DNA from: Chitinophaga silvatica
GTDB lineage: Bacteria; Bacteroidota; Bacteroidia; Chitinophagales; Chitinophagaceae
Direction: 5' to 3'
DNA: 64,000 bases
NCBI RefSeq assembly: GCF_003419895.1
Contig: NZ_QPMM01000003.1
Coordinates: forward strand, 1 to 64,000
Part shown: piece by piece, positions 1 to 14,000 of the stretch
How positions within the stretch are numbered: the first letter of the stretch is position 1
Layout: each line of letters starts with the position of its first letter
Program-made: the position numbers and the translations under genes
Notes under the pieces: model-generated
Database searches by the model: none
The model's input: the letters and a program-made list of their open reading frames with translations, nothing else
Told to the model about the DNA's origin: nothing

Positions 1-2010
1 TTACCAACTACACGAATTTGTATGCTGGCTCCTACCGCCAGATCTGATGTAAACGCAATATGATTACCTGTGCCTGTGGCGCCATTGGTTGCGCTGTAGC
101 TCACGCCACTGATTGATGATGGCACATCATCTGTTATTGCCACATTCCTGGCTTCTGATGGGCCAGCATTCGTTACTATGATCAGGTAATGAATGCTATC
201 GCCGGCTACCACTTGTTTATCGCCAACCTTAGTAATGCTGATTTGTGAAGATGATGTTACTGTTGTTACTGCAGCAGCGCTAGTTACAGGACTTGATCCT
301 GGTAATTGTGCGCTGGCAGTATTAGACAATGCACCAGTAGCTTCGCTCGATACCTTACCAGTTACTCTTATTTGCAGACTTGCTCCTACAGCCAGATCTG
401 TTGTAAACGCAATATGATTACCTGTGCCGGTAGCGCCATTGGATGCGCTGTAGCTTACTCCACTGATTGATGATGGCACATCATCTGTTATTGCCACATT
501 CCTGGCTTCTGATGGGCCGGCATTCGTTACTGTGATCAGGTAATGAATACTATCGCCAGCTACCACTTGTTTATCGCCAACCTTAGTAATGCTGATTTGT
601 GATGATGATGTTACTGTTGTAACTGCAGCAACACTTGTTACTGGTCTTTCGCCTGGTAATTGTGCGCTGGCAGTATTAGACAATTCTCCGGTAGCTTCGC
701 TCGATACTTTACCAACTACACGAATTTGTATGCTAGCTCCTGCAGCCAGATCAGTTGTAAACGCAATGTGATTACCTGTGCCTGTGGCGCCATTAGATGC
801 GTTGTAACTTACTCCACTGATTGCCGATGGCACATCATCTGTTATTGCCACGTTCCTGGCTTCTGACGGACCAGCATTCGTTACTGTGATCAGGTAATGA
901 ATACTATCCCCTGCTACCACTTGTTTATCGCCAACCTTAGTAATGCTGATTTGAGACGATGATGTTACTGTTGTAACAGCTGCCACGCTAGTTACAGGAC
1001 TTGATCCTGGTAATTGTGCGCTGGCAGTATTAGTCAATTCACCTGAAGCTTCACTCGATACTTTACCAACTACACGAATTTGTATGCTGGCTCCTACCGC
1101 CAGATCTGATGTAAACGCAATATGATTACCTGTGTCAGTAGCCCCATTAGAAGCGCTATAGCTTACACCGCTGATTGATGATGGCACATCATCTGTTATT
1201 GCCACATTCTTAGCGTCCGACGGACCAGCATTCGTTACTGTGATCAGGTAATGAATACTATCGCCTGCTACCACTTGTTTATCGCCAACCTTAGTAATGT
1301 TGATTTGTGATGATGATGTTACTGTTGTAACTGCAGCAACACTTGTTACTGGTCTTTCACCTGGTAACTGTGCACTGGCAGTATTAGACAATTCACCGGT
1401 AGCGTCACTCGATACTTTACCAGATACACGAATTTGCAGACTAGCCCCCGCAGCCAGGTCTGTTGTAAATGCAATATGATTACCTGTACCTGTAGCACCA
1501 TTGGATGCGTTATAGCTTACGCCACTGATTGCCGATGGCACATCATCTGTTATTGCCACATTCCTGGCTTCAGACGGACCAGCATTCGTTACCGTGATCA
1601 GGTAATGAATACTATCTCCCGCAACTACCGATTTATCACCAACCTTAGTAATAGTTATTTGAGATGTTGCAGCAATTGTTGTTACTGCTGCCACACTTGT
1701 TACAGGTCTTTCGCCTGGTAATTGTGCACTGGCAGTATTAGACAATTCACCGGTAGCGTCACTCGATACTTTACCAGCTACTCGAATTTGCAGACTAGCC
1801 CCCGCAGCCAGGTCTGTTGTAAATGCAATATGATTACCTGTACCTATAGCACCATTGGATGCGCTGTAACTTACTCCACTGATTGATGACGGCACGTCAT
1901 CCGTTATTGCCACATTCCTGGCTTCAGACGGACCAGCATTTGTTACTGTGATCAGGTAATGAATACTATCCCCTGCTACTACTTCTTTATCGCCAACCTT
2001 AGTAATACTT
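1..2010 (-). repeat. Near-identical 354-bp tandem repeats within the giant gene
   Basis: The segment matching the start of each module (KVGDKQVVAGDSIHYLIT) recurs with exactly 354-bp spacing: equivalent bases fall at 237, 591, 945, 1299, 1653 and 2007. Five full units and one partial unit are present, each encoding 118 residues and differing at few positions. Modules further upstream in the same gene keep the DUF11 pattern but have diverged strongly. The array continues past the left edge, so its copy number is unknown. Confidence 0.96.
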
Positions 2011-5000
2011 AATCCAGCTTCATTTACAACATTCGTACTTACAACATTAGACTGTACAACAGTATTGTTGAAAGCAGCACTTGCCCGATTGTCTATTGAC
2101 CCTGTAAGATTTGAAGATGTCAATCCATTTATTATAACAATTACAGAATCATCAATAGAAATCAACAAATCAGCAATAAATAAAACATTACCCTGCCCCG
2201 AAGATTTCCCTACTATATGCGATTTACCATATGCAATAGTATTCCAGTTAACTCCGGTAACAGATGCCACCACGCTATCTGCAATCACCACACCCTTAGC
2301 AGCTGAAAGACCTGTATTTGTGATTTTTAATCTATAGGTAATACTATCTCCTGCAACTACAGTAGCTGGACCGGATTTCACAATCTTAATATCCGGTGTA
2401 ATCTTAACTCCGGTTACCACACTTGAAGTTCCCGTTATCTCTTCACCAGACTGTTTAATGGAAGCCGTATTTGTAATAGTAGTTACTGTACTAGTATCAG
2501 CAACCTTTCCTTTTATCAATATCTGAATCTTATTACCAGGCCCTGCATCTATAGACCCACTAATCGTAATATTATTGCCGGTACCATTTGATGCGCCAAC
2601 TATACCTGCACTTCCAATTGCTGTTGCATTCCAAACCACATCAGATACTGCTACCGGAACAACATCTGTTATTACAATATTTGATGCAGAAGAAGGTCCT
2701 TCATTTGTAGCAGTGATCAGGTAACTAATTGTATCACCAGCCGTAACCTGACTCGCTCCAGTTTTCTTAATTACAAGTCTGGATTTCGTATCAACAACAG
2801 TATTTGTCTTATTGGAAGAAACAACTACGTCATTCACCTTAGCGGTAGCCTGATTTATAATTGAATCTTTGGCAGATGATAATACCTTACCTGTTATAAT
2901 CAATCTAACAACATTGCTTTCACCTGCCGGAATATTTGCTATAAGATTTACATGATTTCCGGTTCCTGCATTTGGTCCAACAATGGATGCTGTGCCCGTT
3001 GTAGTTGCATTCCAGTTTATTCCTGTTATTGATGCCGCTATTTCATCCGTAATATTTACAGCAGTTGCATCAGAGCTACCTATATTTCGGGCTACAATAG
3101 TATAAGTTATACTATCGCCAGCATTAACCTGTACCGGAGCCAATTTGCTTAGTGTTATTGCTGGTTTATTTTGTATAACTGTTACGATAGTATCTGAACT
3201 TTGTTTTGCTTCAGCTTCCTGTTGCGCAAAGCCTACATTTTTAATACTACCATTTGCATTGGCAGGTATCTTACCACTAATCAGAATTTGAATTCCATTT
3301 TCTGCTCCTGCATCTATACTACCTGATACCTGAAGATTATAGTTACTACCGCTTGAATTTCCAATAACCTTAGCATTTCCTATAGCTGTAGCTGTCCAGG
3401 ATACATCTGCGAGTATTGCAGGTATCTGATCAGTAATAGATATATTATTGGCGGTAGATGGACCAACATTGGTCACATTCAACTGGTAAGAAATCACTTC
3501 TCCTGCAGCTGCAGTTGCCGGACCAGATTTACTTATTCCGATTGCTGCCTCTCTACTTACTATTGTAGTAGCAACAGATTGATATACCGAATCATCTGCA
3601 CTGGTAACTATTCCGGTATTAGTTATTATTCCCGTAAAGCCTGGATCTATAGTTCCGTTAATTTGAATATGTATTACATTACCTGGTCCAGCAGGCACAT
3701 TACCATTAAAGGCGATAAGATTTCCTGTTCCGTTTAAGTTAGTTCCTGACTGCACCGATGCCAATCCCATTGTACTTATTTTCCAGCTGGTTTGCTGTAT
3801 CGACGCAGGAATCTGATCTGTGATTCTGGCATTAATCAAAGCAGAAGGACCGCTATTAACAAGATCCATTGTATAGCTTATCTGATCTCCTGATTTGGCC
3901 TTCTGAGCACCCGACTTTGTGAATACTACGCCTGTTCTGTTTACAATTACAGTTGTAACAGAATCGCTTAACTGATTTCCTTTAACACCTATGGTTGCCT
4001 TGTTTTGCACAATAGTATCTGCACTTCCTGGTATTTCGCCGGTTACTGTAACTAATATATCACCGGTCTTAGCTGGTATGCTACCTGTAAGTTTAACGAT
4101 ACTTCCACTTCCATTGGAAGGTCCTATAATTGAAGCGCCGCCGGTAGTTGCTGCATTCCAAACCACATTTTGGAGTAATGATGGTACAGTGTCTGTAAAC
4201 TCTACTTCATGGGCATCCGATAATCCCTTATTTAACGCATGAAGGGTATAGGTAATAGTAGTGCCAGCCGCTATAGTATCTGGTCCGGTTTTATAGAACC
4301 TAATAACTGGTTCCGCGCTAACCTCAGTTCTAACAGGTGTTGACTGTACATTTGTCTTCCCTTGTTCTTTATATCCCGCTATATTCGTTATTGTACCTGT
4401 AAAATCAGGATTAATAGTTCCTGTAACTGTAACAACGATCCGATTCTCAGTTCCGCCCGGCACATCTGCAAAGAAATTGATATTACCACTTTGATTTTGT
4501 TTGTTTCCTCCATCAATAGTCGCGGTTCCTTCTGCGGTGGCAGACCAACTTGTATTAATTAATTGAACTGGTAATGTATCTGTTACTTCAAGATGTTGTG
4601 CAAGCGAAGGTCCATTATTGGTCAATACAATATTATAACTGATCGGCCCTCCGGCAACCGCCCTTCCAGGACCAGTCTTAACCAGATTTATTATAGGTTT
4701 ATTAACTACTTCTGTAATAACCGTATTTGAGGTAATAAAATTATTGACATCATATGTTGGGAATGCAAATGCTGTATTCTCTATCTGACCGGTATAGGAA
4801 GAATCTACCTGTCCACTCATTACAATATGAATACTGTTGTTTGGATTACCAGCCGGTAAATTAATGCCTATAAACATTGTTCCTGTCTGATTACTTACAT
4901 CTCCTCCGCAAACTTCCCCGGCTCCAATTCCGGTAGCCGACCAGGTTCCGTTTAGCAGAGGGTTTGCATCTATGACAGGTATACAAACAGCATCTGATGG

Positions 5001-8000
5001 TCCATCATTATAGATGTCTATTGTATAACTCATGGTACCTCCTGCCGCAATAGTATCAGGACCTGATTTCACCATTCTTAAACCGGTTACATTATTCACA
5101 GTCGTAACAATAGAATCCTCGTTCCTGGTACCATCTGGTAACACAACTTCTGCCTTATTTACCATTTTACAAGGCAATGCAGCTTGTGATACCCGTCCAT
5201 TCACTACAACCTGAATATAATTTGCTTCACCGGCAGGTATAGTTGCCTGCATTATCACATTTCCTGATCTATTTACAATATTACCCCCGTTAATAGTAGC
5301 GCTTCCCACTGCAGTAGCCGACCATACAACATTTTCAATATCAACAGGTATGATATCTGAAATATTAGCTCCGGTAGCAGTAGAAGGTCCACTATTACTT
5401 ATTTTGAGCTGGTAGCTTATTAATCCTCCTGCTGCAATGCTAGCAGGACCCGATTTTTGAATCGCTATAGAAGGTTTATTAACAATCTGTGTATTCAAGA
5501 CATTACTAACTAAATCTTCGCCATTATTGCTGCCTGTTGCCACGTTTGAAATAGTAGTATTGGCTGCCGGATCAGTTGTTCCTTTAATATCTATCACAAC
5601 TGTTCCTCCAACTGGTAAACCAACTGCTGTTGCCGGATTACCGGAACCTGATTGCAGACCTATGATTGATGCTCCATCAGCGGCTGTAGCCGTCCAGGTG
5701 CTATTAAGTATTTCAACTGGTAACTGGTCTTCAACCTTAACACTTGTTGCTGCCGATGGTCCATTATTTGTTAAAATCAGTTTATAATTAATCTCAGATC
5801 CTGCCTTCACAATTGACGGTCCTACTTTCTGAATATTGATTCCTGCTTTGGACACTACATTGGTCACAACAGTTACTCCGGCATCTCCTGTATTCACAAT
5901 GTTGGTATCAGCCTTTACTTTAACTATATTAGTAAGTGCCCCACTAAATGTGGGGTCAACAGTTCCATGAACTACTAATGTTATAGTATCTGTAGACACT
6001 GGAATATCAGCGAGTAATAAGATATTCGGATCAGTTCCATTTGCAGGAGAAACAGAAGCGCCACTGGTAGCAGTAGCCGTCCAGGAAGGATTCAAAATTG
6101 GCGGTAGGATATCTGTAATTTTAGCTTTTAAAGCCGCAGCCGGACCAGCATTTGTGACTTTCACCACATATGTGATTTGTTGACCTGCATTAATAGTAGC
6201 CGGAGCTGTTTTATTTACCTGCAGATGCACCGACCTATCCACCGTTGTTACTACAATACTTTTCTTCACACCTCCATAAGTAGCACTTGCCGTGTTAGTA
6301 ATTGTACCTCCAACAGATGAGGAAACGAGGCCTCTTATTTTTATTGTTATAGTACCGGAATTAGAAGCTCCAATGTTGGCTTCCAGGTGGATGTTATTAG
6401 TATTTCCAACCGAATCGGCTGAAGTAATTTGCAGATCTCCATTAGTGGATGCTACCCAATTCACTCCTGTAATGCCAGCTGGCACTATATCATCGATCAT
6501 TACTCCGGTAGCAGCACTAAATCCTGAATTCGAAACTGTAATTTCATAATTGATCGAATCTCCGACGTTTACCGTAGCCGGACCAGATTTAGAGATCTGA
6601 ATTCCTACATCAGTATTAAGTTTGGTTGTAATTGAACTGGTATTATTAGCCGGAGAGGTTTCCCTTGTATCAGCTGCCGGGCTCACTATTGCCGTATTGG
6701 TAAGACTATTGGCCGGCACTTCAGTAGATACTCTTCCCTGAATAGTAACTAGTATTGCATTTCCTGCACCTGCATTAATATCGCCAGTTATCTGGATGTC
6801 ATTACCATTGATTACAGGACTTTGTGCACTGGCAACTCCCTGCACTGTAGCTACGACAGAACTGATTTTAACAAAATTCGGAATTGTGTCTTCTATCAAA
6901 ATATTATTTGCATCTGAAAGTCCTCTGTTTGTAACTACCAATTGCCATGAAATATCCTGACCTTTCTTTAAATCTGCTGGTCCTGATTTCACGATTACAA
7001 GATCTGCTGCCTTTTCAATAGTAGTAGTTACAGATGCAGAAGCCGGGGTATTATCAACTACATCAGAAGGAGGTGTTGCTGTTGCTGTATTCACCATATC
7101 AAATGGTGAAGTATTAGCAGGTATTTTTGCTGTTACCGTGAAATCTATAGAAGCATTACCGGCTGGTAAATCTGCCGTTACCTGAATGTTTCCGGTACCC
7201 GAATTAGACGATACGGTTGCACCCTGACCTTTTGCAGTTGCAGACCATTGTACATTCGTTAATTCTGCCGGCATTATATCTGTAATGGATATACCATTGG
7301 CTACAGATGGTCCGGCATTGGTAACTGAAATACTGTAAGTAATAGTTTCACCAGCTATTGCCTTAGCAGGACCGCTTTTCACAATCTGTAAATCTGCTGC
7401 TTTGCTCACTGTACTAGTCACTTCGGAAGATAAACCAGGTAATCCTACCGGTGTTACACTTGCTATATTTACAAGACTATTTTCTGCATAGGTAGGATCA
7501 ACGATGCCCGTTACCGTTATCAGGATTTTATTACTATCTGCCGCTCCTACATTTCCTGTAATATTAATAGCAGACGAATCTTCAGTTTTACTTACACTTG
7601 CATTGCCGGATACTGTGGCAATCCAGTGAGGATGCAGGATAGCCGGATTTAAAGAATCTACAATTGTGGCATTAACCACATCTGAAGGGCCATGATTGGT
7701 GATGACAATGGTATACGATATCATATCTCCTGCTCTTATGGCAGAAGGGCCCGATTTTACTATTTCCAATCCAGGCTTCACTTTAACCGTAGTAACCGCC
7801 GTATCACTTACGGTAGGTTGATTTACAGCCGATGCAAATGCAGTATTGATTATGGTACCTGGCAAGGCAGATGCAGCCAATTTGCCTGTTACAGTTACCT
7901 GTATATTATTTGTAGCTCCAACAGGAATATTTCCTCCCACTGAAATAATGTTACCAGTGCCAGAATTACCAGAAGTAATTTGAGCTGTACCATTGTTGAT

Positions 8001-11000
8001 GGCTGTCCAGCTACTGTTAGTTATTAAAGCAGGAATTGTATCCTGAATCAAAACTCCATTGGCTGTTGATGGGCCATTATTTGAGGCGGTAATGATCCAT
8101 GAAATATTTCCTCCTGCCGGCTGAATAGCAGGACCTGTTTTGCTGATCAACAATGCAGATTTGCTTACCAGATATGTTTGTGTTGTATTTGATACTGCTG
8201 CAGTATCTCCGTTAATGGTTGCTACTGCGGTATTAAGCAAAGTTCCCGTAGCCGCCGGATCTGTGGCTCCCTGAATATTTACGGTAATACTATTACCCGT
8301 ACCTGCCTTAATACTGCCACTGATATTCACATTATTTCCGGTTCCACTACTGTTATTTACAGATGCATTTCCCTGACTTGAAGCTGTCCAGCTACTATTT
8401 GTAACTAATGCAGGAACAATATCTGAAAGAGTAAACGCACTCGCATCAGAAGGTCCGTTATTCGTAATTACGATGGTATAATTAATTTTACTACCAGCAG
8501 CTAAAGTATCAGGTGCACTTTTCACTAATTGCAAGGATGGTCGGCTATTTACAGTTGTTATAACAGCTTCGCTTTTCACTGTATCTCCGGCCTGGGTATA
8601 GGTAATTGCCTGATTATTTAAAGTACCGGTATATCCGGGTGCCACTGTTCCGGTAACAGTAATGAATATATGGTTATCCGTACCTGCAGGTATAGTGCCT
8701 GTGACTAATACATTAGTACCCTGACCGCTGCTACCACTTAATACTTTAGCATTTGAAGATCCTGTTGCTGTCCAGCTTACATTAGTTAGTTGGGATGGCA
8801 CAGTATCCTGAATTGTAATTCCTTCGGCATCAGACTGACCAAAATCGGATACAACCAACTGATATGTAATTTTCTCTCCGGCATTAATAGTAGCAGGTCC
8901 TGACTTCGATATATTCAGCTTTGGTGTAACCAGGATATTTGTTTTGAAAGTGGTACTAACTGTAGATCCCTGAGTTTGGGCGGTAGCCGTATTTAAAATT
9001 GATCCTGTAGCTGAAGAAGGAATCTTCCCGTTAATGGTAACCCTGACAACTCCTCCTGTCGGTATATTTGCAATTACCAGTACATTACTACCAGCACCAC
9101 TACCCCCACTTGTAATGGCCGCTCCTCCACTTGTAACAGCTGTCCACGTTCCGGCGGTAATCACTGCAGGAATGATATCTGTAATATTCACGTTAGAGGC
9201 GGTAGACGGACCATTATTAGATACTTCCAGAGTATATAAAAGATCTCCACCTGCACTTACAGATTGCGAGCCTCCTTTAATGATTTGCAGACTTGATTTG
9301 TTAATCACATTTGATACTACTGTATCAGATGTAATTAAATGTTTGCCCGTAATACTTCCTGTAGCTACGTTGCTTAATTTACCTGTATAAGTTGGAGATA
9401 CAGTACCAGTTACTGTAATAGTAATTGTATTATTTGCACCAGCAGGAATATTGCCAGTTACAGATACCGCATTGCCGCTACCTGTAACACCAGATACTAT
9501 GCCGGCATTGCCTGTAGATGTGGCTGTCCAACTACTGTTAATAAGTGAATTACTTAGTTGATCATTTATCAACAACTGTTTCGCGTCTGATAATCCTAAG
9601 TTTGAAACTTTTAACTGATAAGTTATTTGCTGACCGGCAATTACTGTATCCGGGGCACTCTTTACAATCTGAATCTTTGAATCACTATTAATAATTGTTG
9701 AAACAAGAGGCGACGGAATCACTATACTATCTGCCGTACTTACAAATGCCTGATTAAGTACCTGACCAGTATATGCAGGATCTATCAGGCCACCAAGTAA
9801 AATAGTTATTACATTACTATCCCCCGCCGGGATGTTTGCTACTAATTTGAAAATTCCGTTTGTAATACCAGAAGAAATTACTGAAGCGTTGCCTTTTGCA
9901 GCAGCTGTACTTGTGGATTTGATAAACTGGGCAGGAATTGTATCAGTAACTATAATTCCAGATGCGTCTGATGGCCCGTGGTTGGTTACCTGTATAGTAT
10001 AACGTAATCTGCCACCAGCCAGGGATATAGCTGGTGCTATTTTTGAAATGGTAATACCAGGTTGATTCGTAATCGTTGTACTTACCTCATTTGAAGTAAC
10101 AGGTGTTTGATTGGTTAATTGTACCGTTGCACTATTCTTAATTGTTCCATTAGCAGCCGAAGCAATGGTAGCATGAATTTGTATAACAATCTTACTGTTT
10201 TCACCTGCCGGTATATCTCCTGTAATATTCAGGGTATTACCTGTACCATTCATACCATTTGAAATAGTTGCCCCTCCACTTGCAGCAGCCGACCAACTTA
10301 CGTTTGACAGGCTAACGGATAGTATATCACTAATCTGCACATTATGGGCATTGGAAGGACCCGAATTGGTGACCAGAATCGTATAGTCAATTCCGCTGCC
10401 GGCAATTGCCTGAGTAGGGCCTGTTTTACTGATCTGAAGATTAGGAGCATTCAGAATATTGATAATATTACTGCCATTGGCTGTAACCACACCAGGAATC
10501 GTAGCAATAGCTGTATTCTTAAGATTTCCACTTCCATCTGCATCTACAGTACCATTTACAGTAATAGTAACAATATTTCCATCTCCGGCCGGAATATCAG
10601 CAACAGAACCGATAATTCTGCCACTTCCTGTATTTACGCCGGTAATATTTGCACCTCCGGATGCAGCAACAGTCCAGGTAACATTATTAATTATTGACGC
10701 AATAGTATCAAGGAGTTGTACTCCGGTCGCATCTGAAGGGCCGTTATTAAGTATCGTGATGGTATATTGAATTGGATTACCCGCCTTAACAATTCCTTCA
10801 GGTATGGATTGCTTAATAACAGTAAGACCTGTTTTATTTATAACAACAGTATTTACCTGGTTAGATGTGATTATTGGTTGTCCGGTGATCTGTACAGATG
10901 CAGTATTGGTAAACTGACCTATGGCCGAAGAACTACAGGTGCCAGTAATGGTAATATCCAATTTGTTATTACTACCTGCCGGTAAACCAGCAGTAATCAC

Positions 11001-14000
11001 TACTGGTCCACTACCACTGTTAACATTTGAGGTAGCAGATCCTGATGCCTGTACCTGCCATGTTATATTTTCAATGGCAGTAGGAATAATATCCTGAATA
11101 AGGGCTTGTTTTACATCCGATGGTCCATTATTGCTCACAGTTACATGATATGAAATAGAAGTACCTGCAATTATGCTGGCAGGACCGGTCTTATTTATTT
11201 GCACATCATATTTTGGTAAAGCGGTATCAATATCTGTTGCTGTATTATTTGCCGGATTAATATTTTGGTAGGTTGATGGAACTACCACTGCTGCCTTATT
11301 TACCAATGAGGCATTGTAGCCCGATGGTATGATTATCGTGCTGGTAATTATAATACTGCTATTGGCTGGAAGATTTACCGGTTGATTAATACTTCCTACT
11401 CCTGAATTAGCCCCGATCTGAGCGCCGTTTGTTGTAGTTGCGCTCCAATTACCACTGGTTATTCCTACCGGCAAACTATCAATAAATGAAGCTCCTGTAA
11501 GATCTGATGGTCCGGCATTATTAATAGTAATAGTATATGTATTATTTGTTCCTGGTACATAGGATGCCGAATTATCTGTTTTCTGCACGGTTACCTGAAC
11601 CGCTCTGTTTACCGGAGTGGTTATGCTATTGCTTGCAGGTGTAGGGTCTGTAGTTCCCGGTGGTGGCGTGGCACTAACACTATTAAATACATTGCTACCT
11701 GTATAGCCAGCGATAATAGTACCGGGAATAGTTAAAGTAGCAGACTGGCCTGGAGCCAATGTTACGCCCGTCCAATTTCCATTGGAACCAAAATAAGTAC
11801 CTGAAGAAGCTATATAATCCTGTGGTATAAATCCATTGGCTATAGTATCTGATACATTAAAGGTTTCGGCCTGCTGAATAGTAGACGGTCCGTTATTGGT
11901 TACTGTTATAGTATAGGTGAGTGTTTGACCTGCAACTGCGGTAGCCGGACTGGCAGTCTTAACTACAGTTAAATCAATAATAGCAGGAGTAATAAATATA
12001 GTGGTGGTAGTTTGAGCACACGCCCCCTGATTATCACATACCTGGTAAATGAAGTTATCGGTACCGGTATATCCTGGTCCTGGTGTATAACTAAATGTTC
12101 CATTAGCATTAAGTATTACAGTACCATGCGTAGGCCCAGCCACTGGCGTTGTAGTAACTGTTAGCGTTCCATTTTCAGGATCGTGGTCATTTAGAATTAC
12201 ATTACCTGTTACAGTAACATCCCTTGGAGTTGTAAATGTATCTGGTACAGCAACAGGTGGATTGTTAGGCACAATTCCACTCACTGAAGAAACATTATTT
12301 GAGGTATTAGGATCAGGTATAGCAGTGGAATTTACTAAGGTGGCAGTATTATTCACACTATCCCCTCCTATTGCTGTAGAAGCAACCATTCCCTGAACCG
12401 TTATCACAATCTTATTTCCAGCAGCAAAAGGAATATTCGCCTGTGCGTTAACAGATTGGCCATTACCATTTGCAGGTGTGATTGTAACACCATTTCCTGT
12501 TGTTGTAGAAACCCAGGTAGGATTAGTAATATTAGCCGGAATATTATCCTGGATAGTAAAGCCTAAAGCGGCCGAAGGACCTCCATTTTCAACTGTAATA
12601 GTATAAGATACCAGACTACCTGTTTTATATGTATTTCCTGGTGCAGCAACCTTAGTCACTTGAATATCTGCCTGTTGCTTGAATATTAGGATAACTGTAT
12701 CAGTAGAAGGTGGACAATTTCCGTTAGTGATAGTCCATACTAAAGTAGCAGTGGTGTTTGGATTTAAAGTAACAACGGAAGTTGGGCTATTGGGATTTGA
12801 AATAGATGCATTTCCACTGGCCACGCTCCATACTCCGGTACCACTTGCAGGAGTATTGGCATTCATGGTAAATACTCCGCTGTTATACTGTGTCTGGTCT
12901 GGCCCTGCATTAGCTACCGTTGGCAGCATGTTTACAGTCAATACCATTGTATCAGTGGAAGCCGGGCAATAGCCTGTACTTATACCCCATACGAATGTAT
13001 AAACACCAGGTACCAGTCCTTGCACTGTTGCTGCAGGTTGTGTAAAATCAACAAATGTAGCAGTATTAGGGCCCGACACCTGTTTCCAGCTCCCTAATCC
13101 GGATGCCGGGGTATTTGCTGCCAGCGTTGCTGTAGTTGCATTACACAATACCTGATCGGGTCCTGCATTAGCAACGGATGGTAATGGAGCAATAACAATT
13201 AACACTGTATCTGTGGAAGCTGCACAGATTCCGTTCTGAATACTCCATACAAAAGTATAAGTACCACTAGCCAGGTTGGATATTGTTGAATTGTATTGGT
13301 TTACAGCCGCTATTAGCGCGGTATTGGGGCCGGTAATCTGAGACCAGCTACCAGTACCAACAACAGGCTGATTTCCTGCCAGAGTTGTAGTAGTAACATT
13401 ACATAAAAACTGATCTGGTCCTGCATTTGAAGTAGTAGGAGCTGCATCAATCCTAACCATAAGGGTATCGCTGATAGCATCAGTACATCCCGATCCGGTA
13501 CTACTTACAATACGCCTGTACCAGGTCGACTGCGTTACTACAGGAGCATCATAACTTGTAGCTGTAGCACCTGCGATAGTAGTAAAGATTACATTATCGG
13601 TTGATGATTGCCATTTGTAACTATAGGTATTGTTTCCACCACTTGCAGCAGTTATTTCCGTGAAGATTTGTGGATCTCCGGATGTACAAAAACTCTGATT
13701 TGCTGCAATCGCACCTGGTAACAAAGGTGGGTTTATTAATACCCTGACAGCTGCTGAAGTATCGGAACATGCACCTGCTACTACTACTCTTCTGAACCAG
13801 GTGGTCTGAGAAGTTAAAGGCGGCGTATAATCTTTTCCGTTATTAGCTCCTCCGGCTGTGGTAAATCCGGCTGTGGCGCTTACAATACTGCTTTGCCACA
13901 AATATGTTGGACTGCCTGAAACCTGCAGCCCTGTTAAGGTAGCTGGCGTTCCGGCACTACAAAGTATTTGAGGAGTGGAAACAGTGTTGTTTACAATGAT

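Noticed and set aside
1..2010. Regular direct repeats suggesting a CRISPR or satellite array.
   Set aside because: The 354-bp period is a multiple of three, fully coding on the minus strand, and contains no spacer structure.
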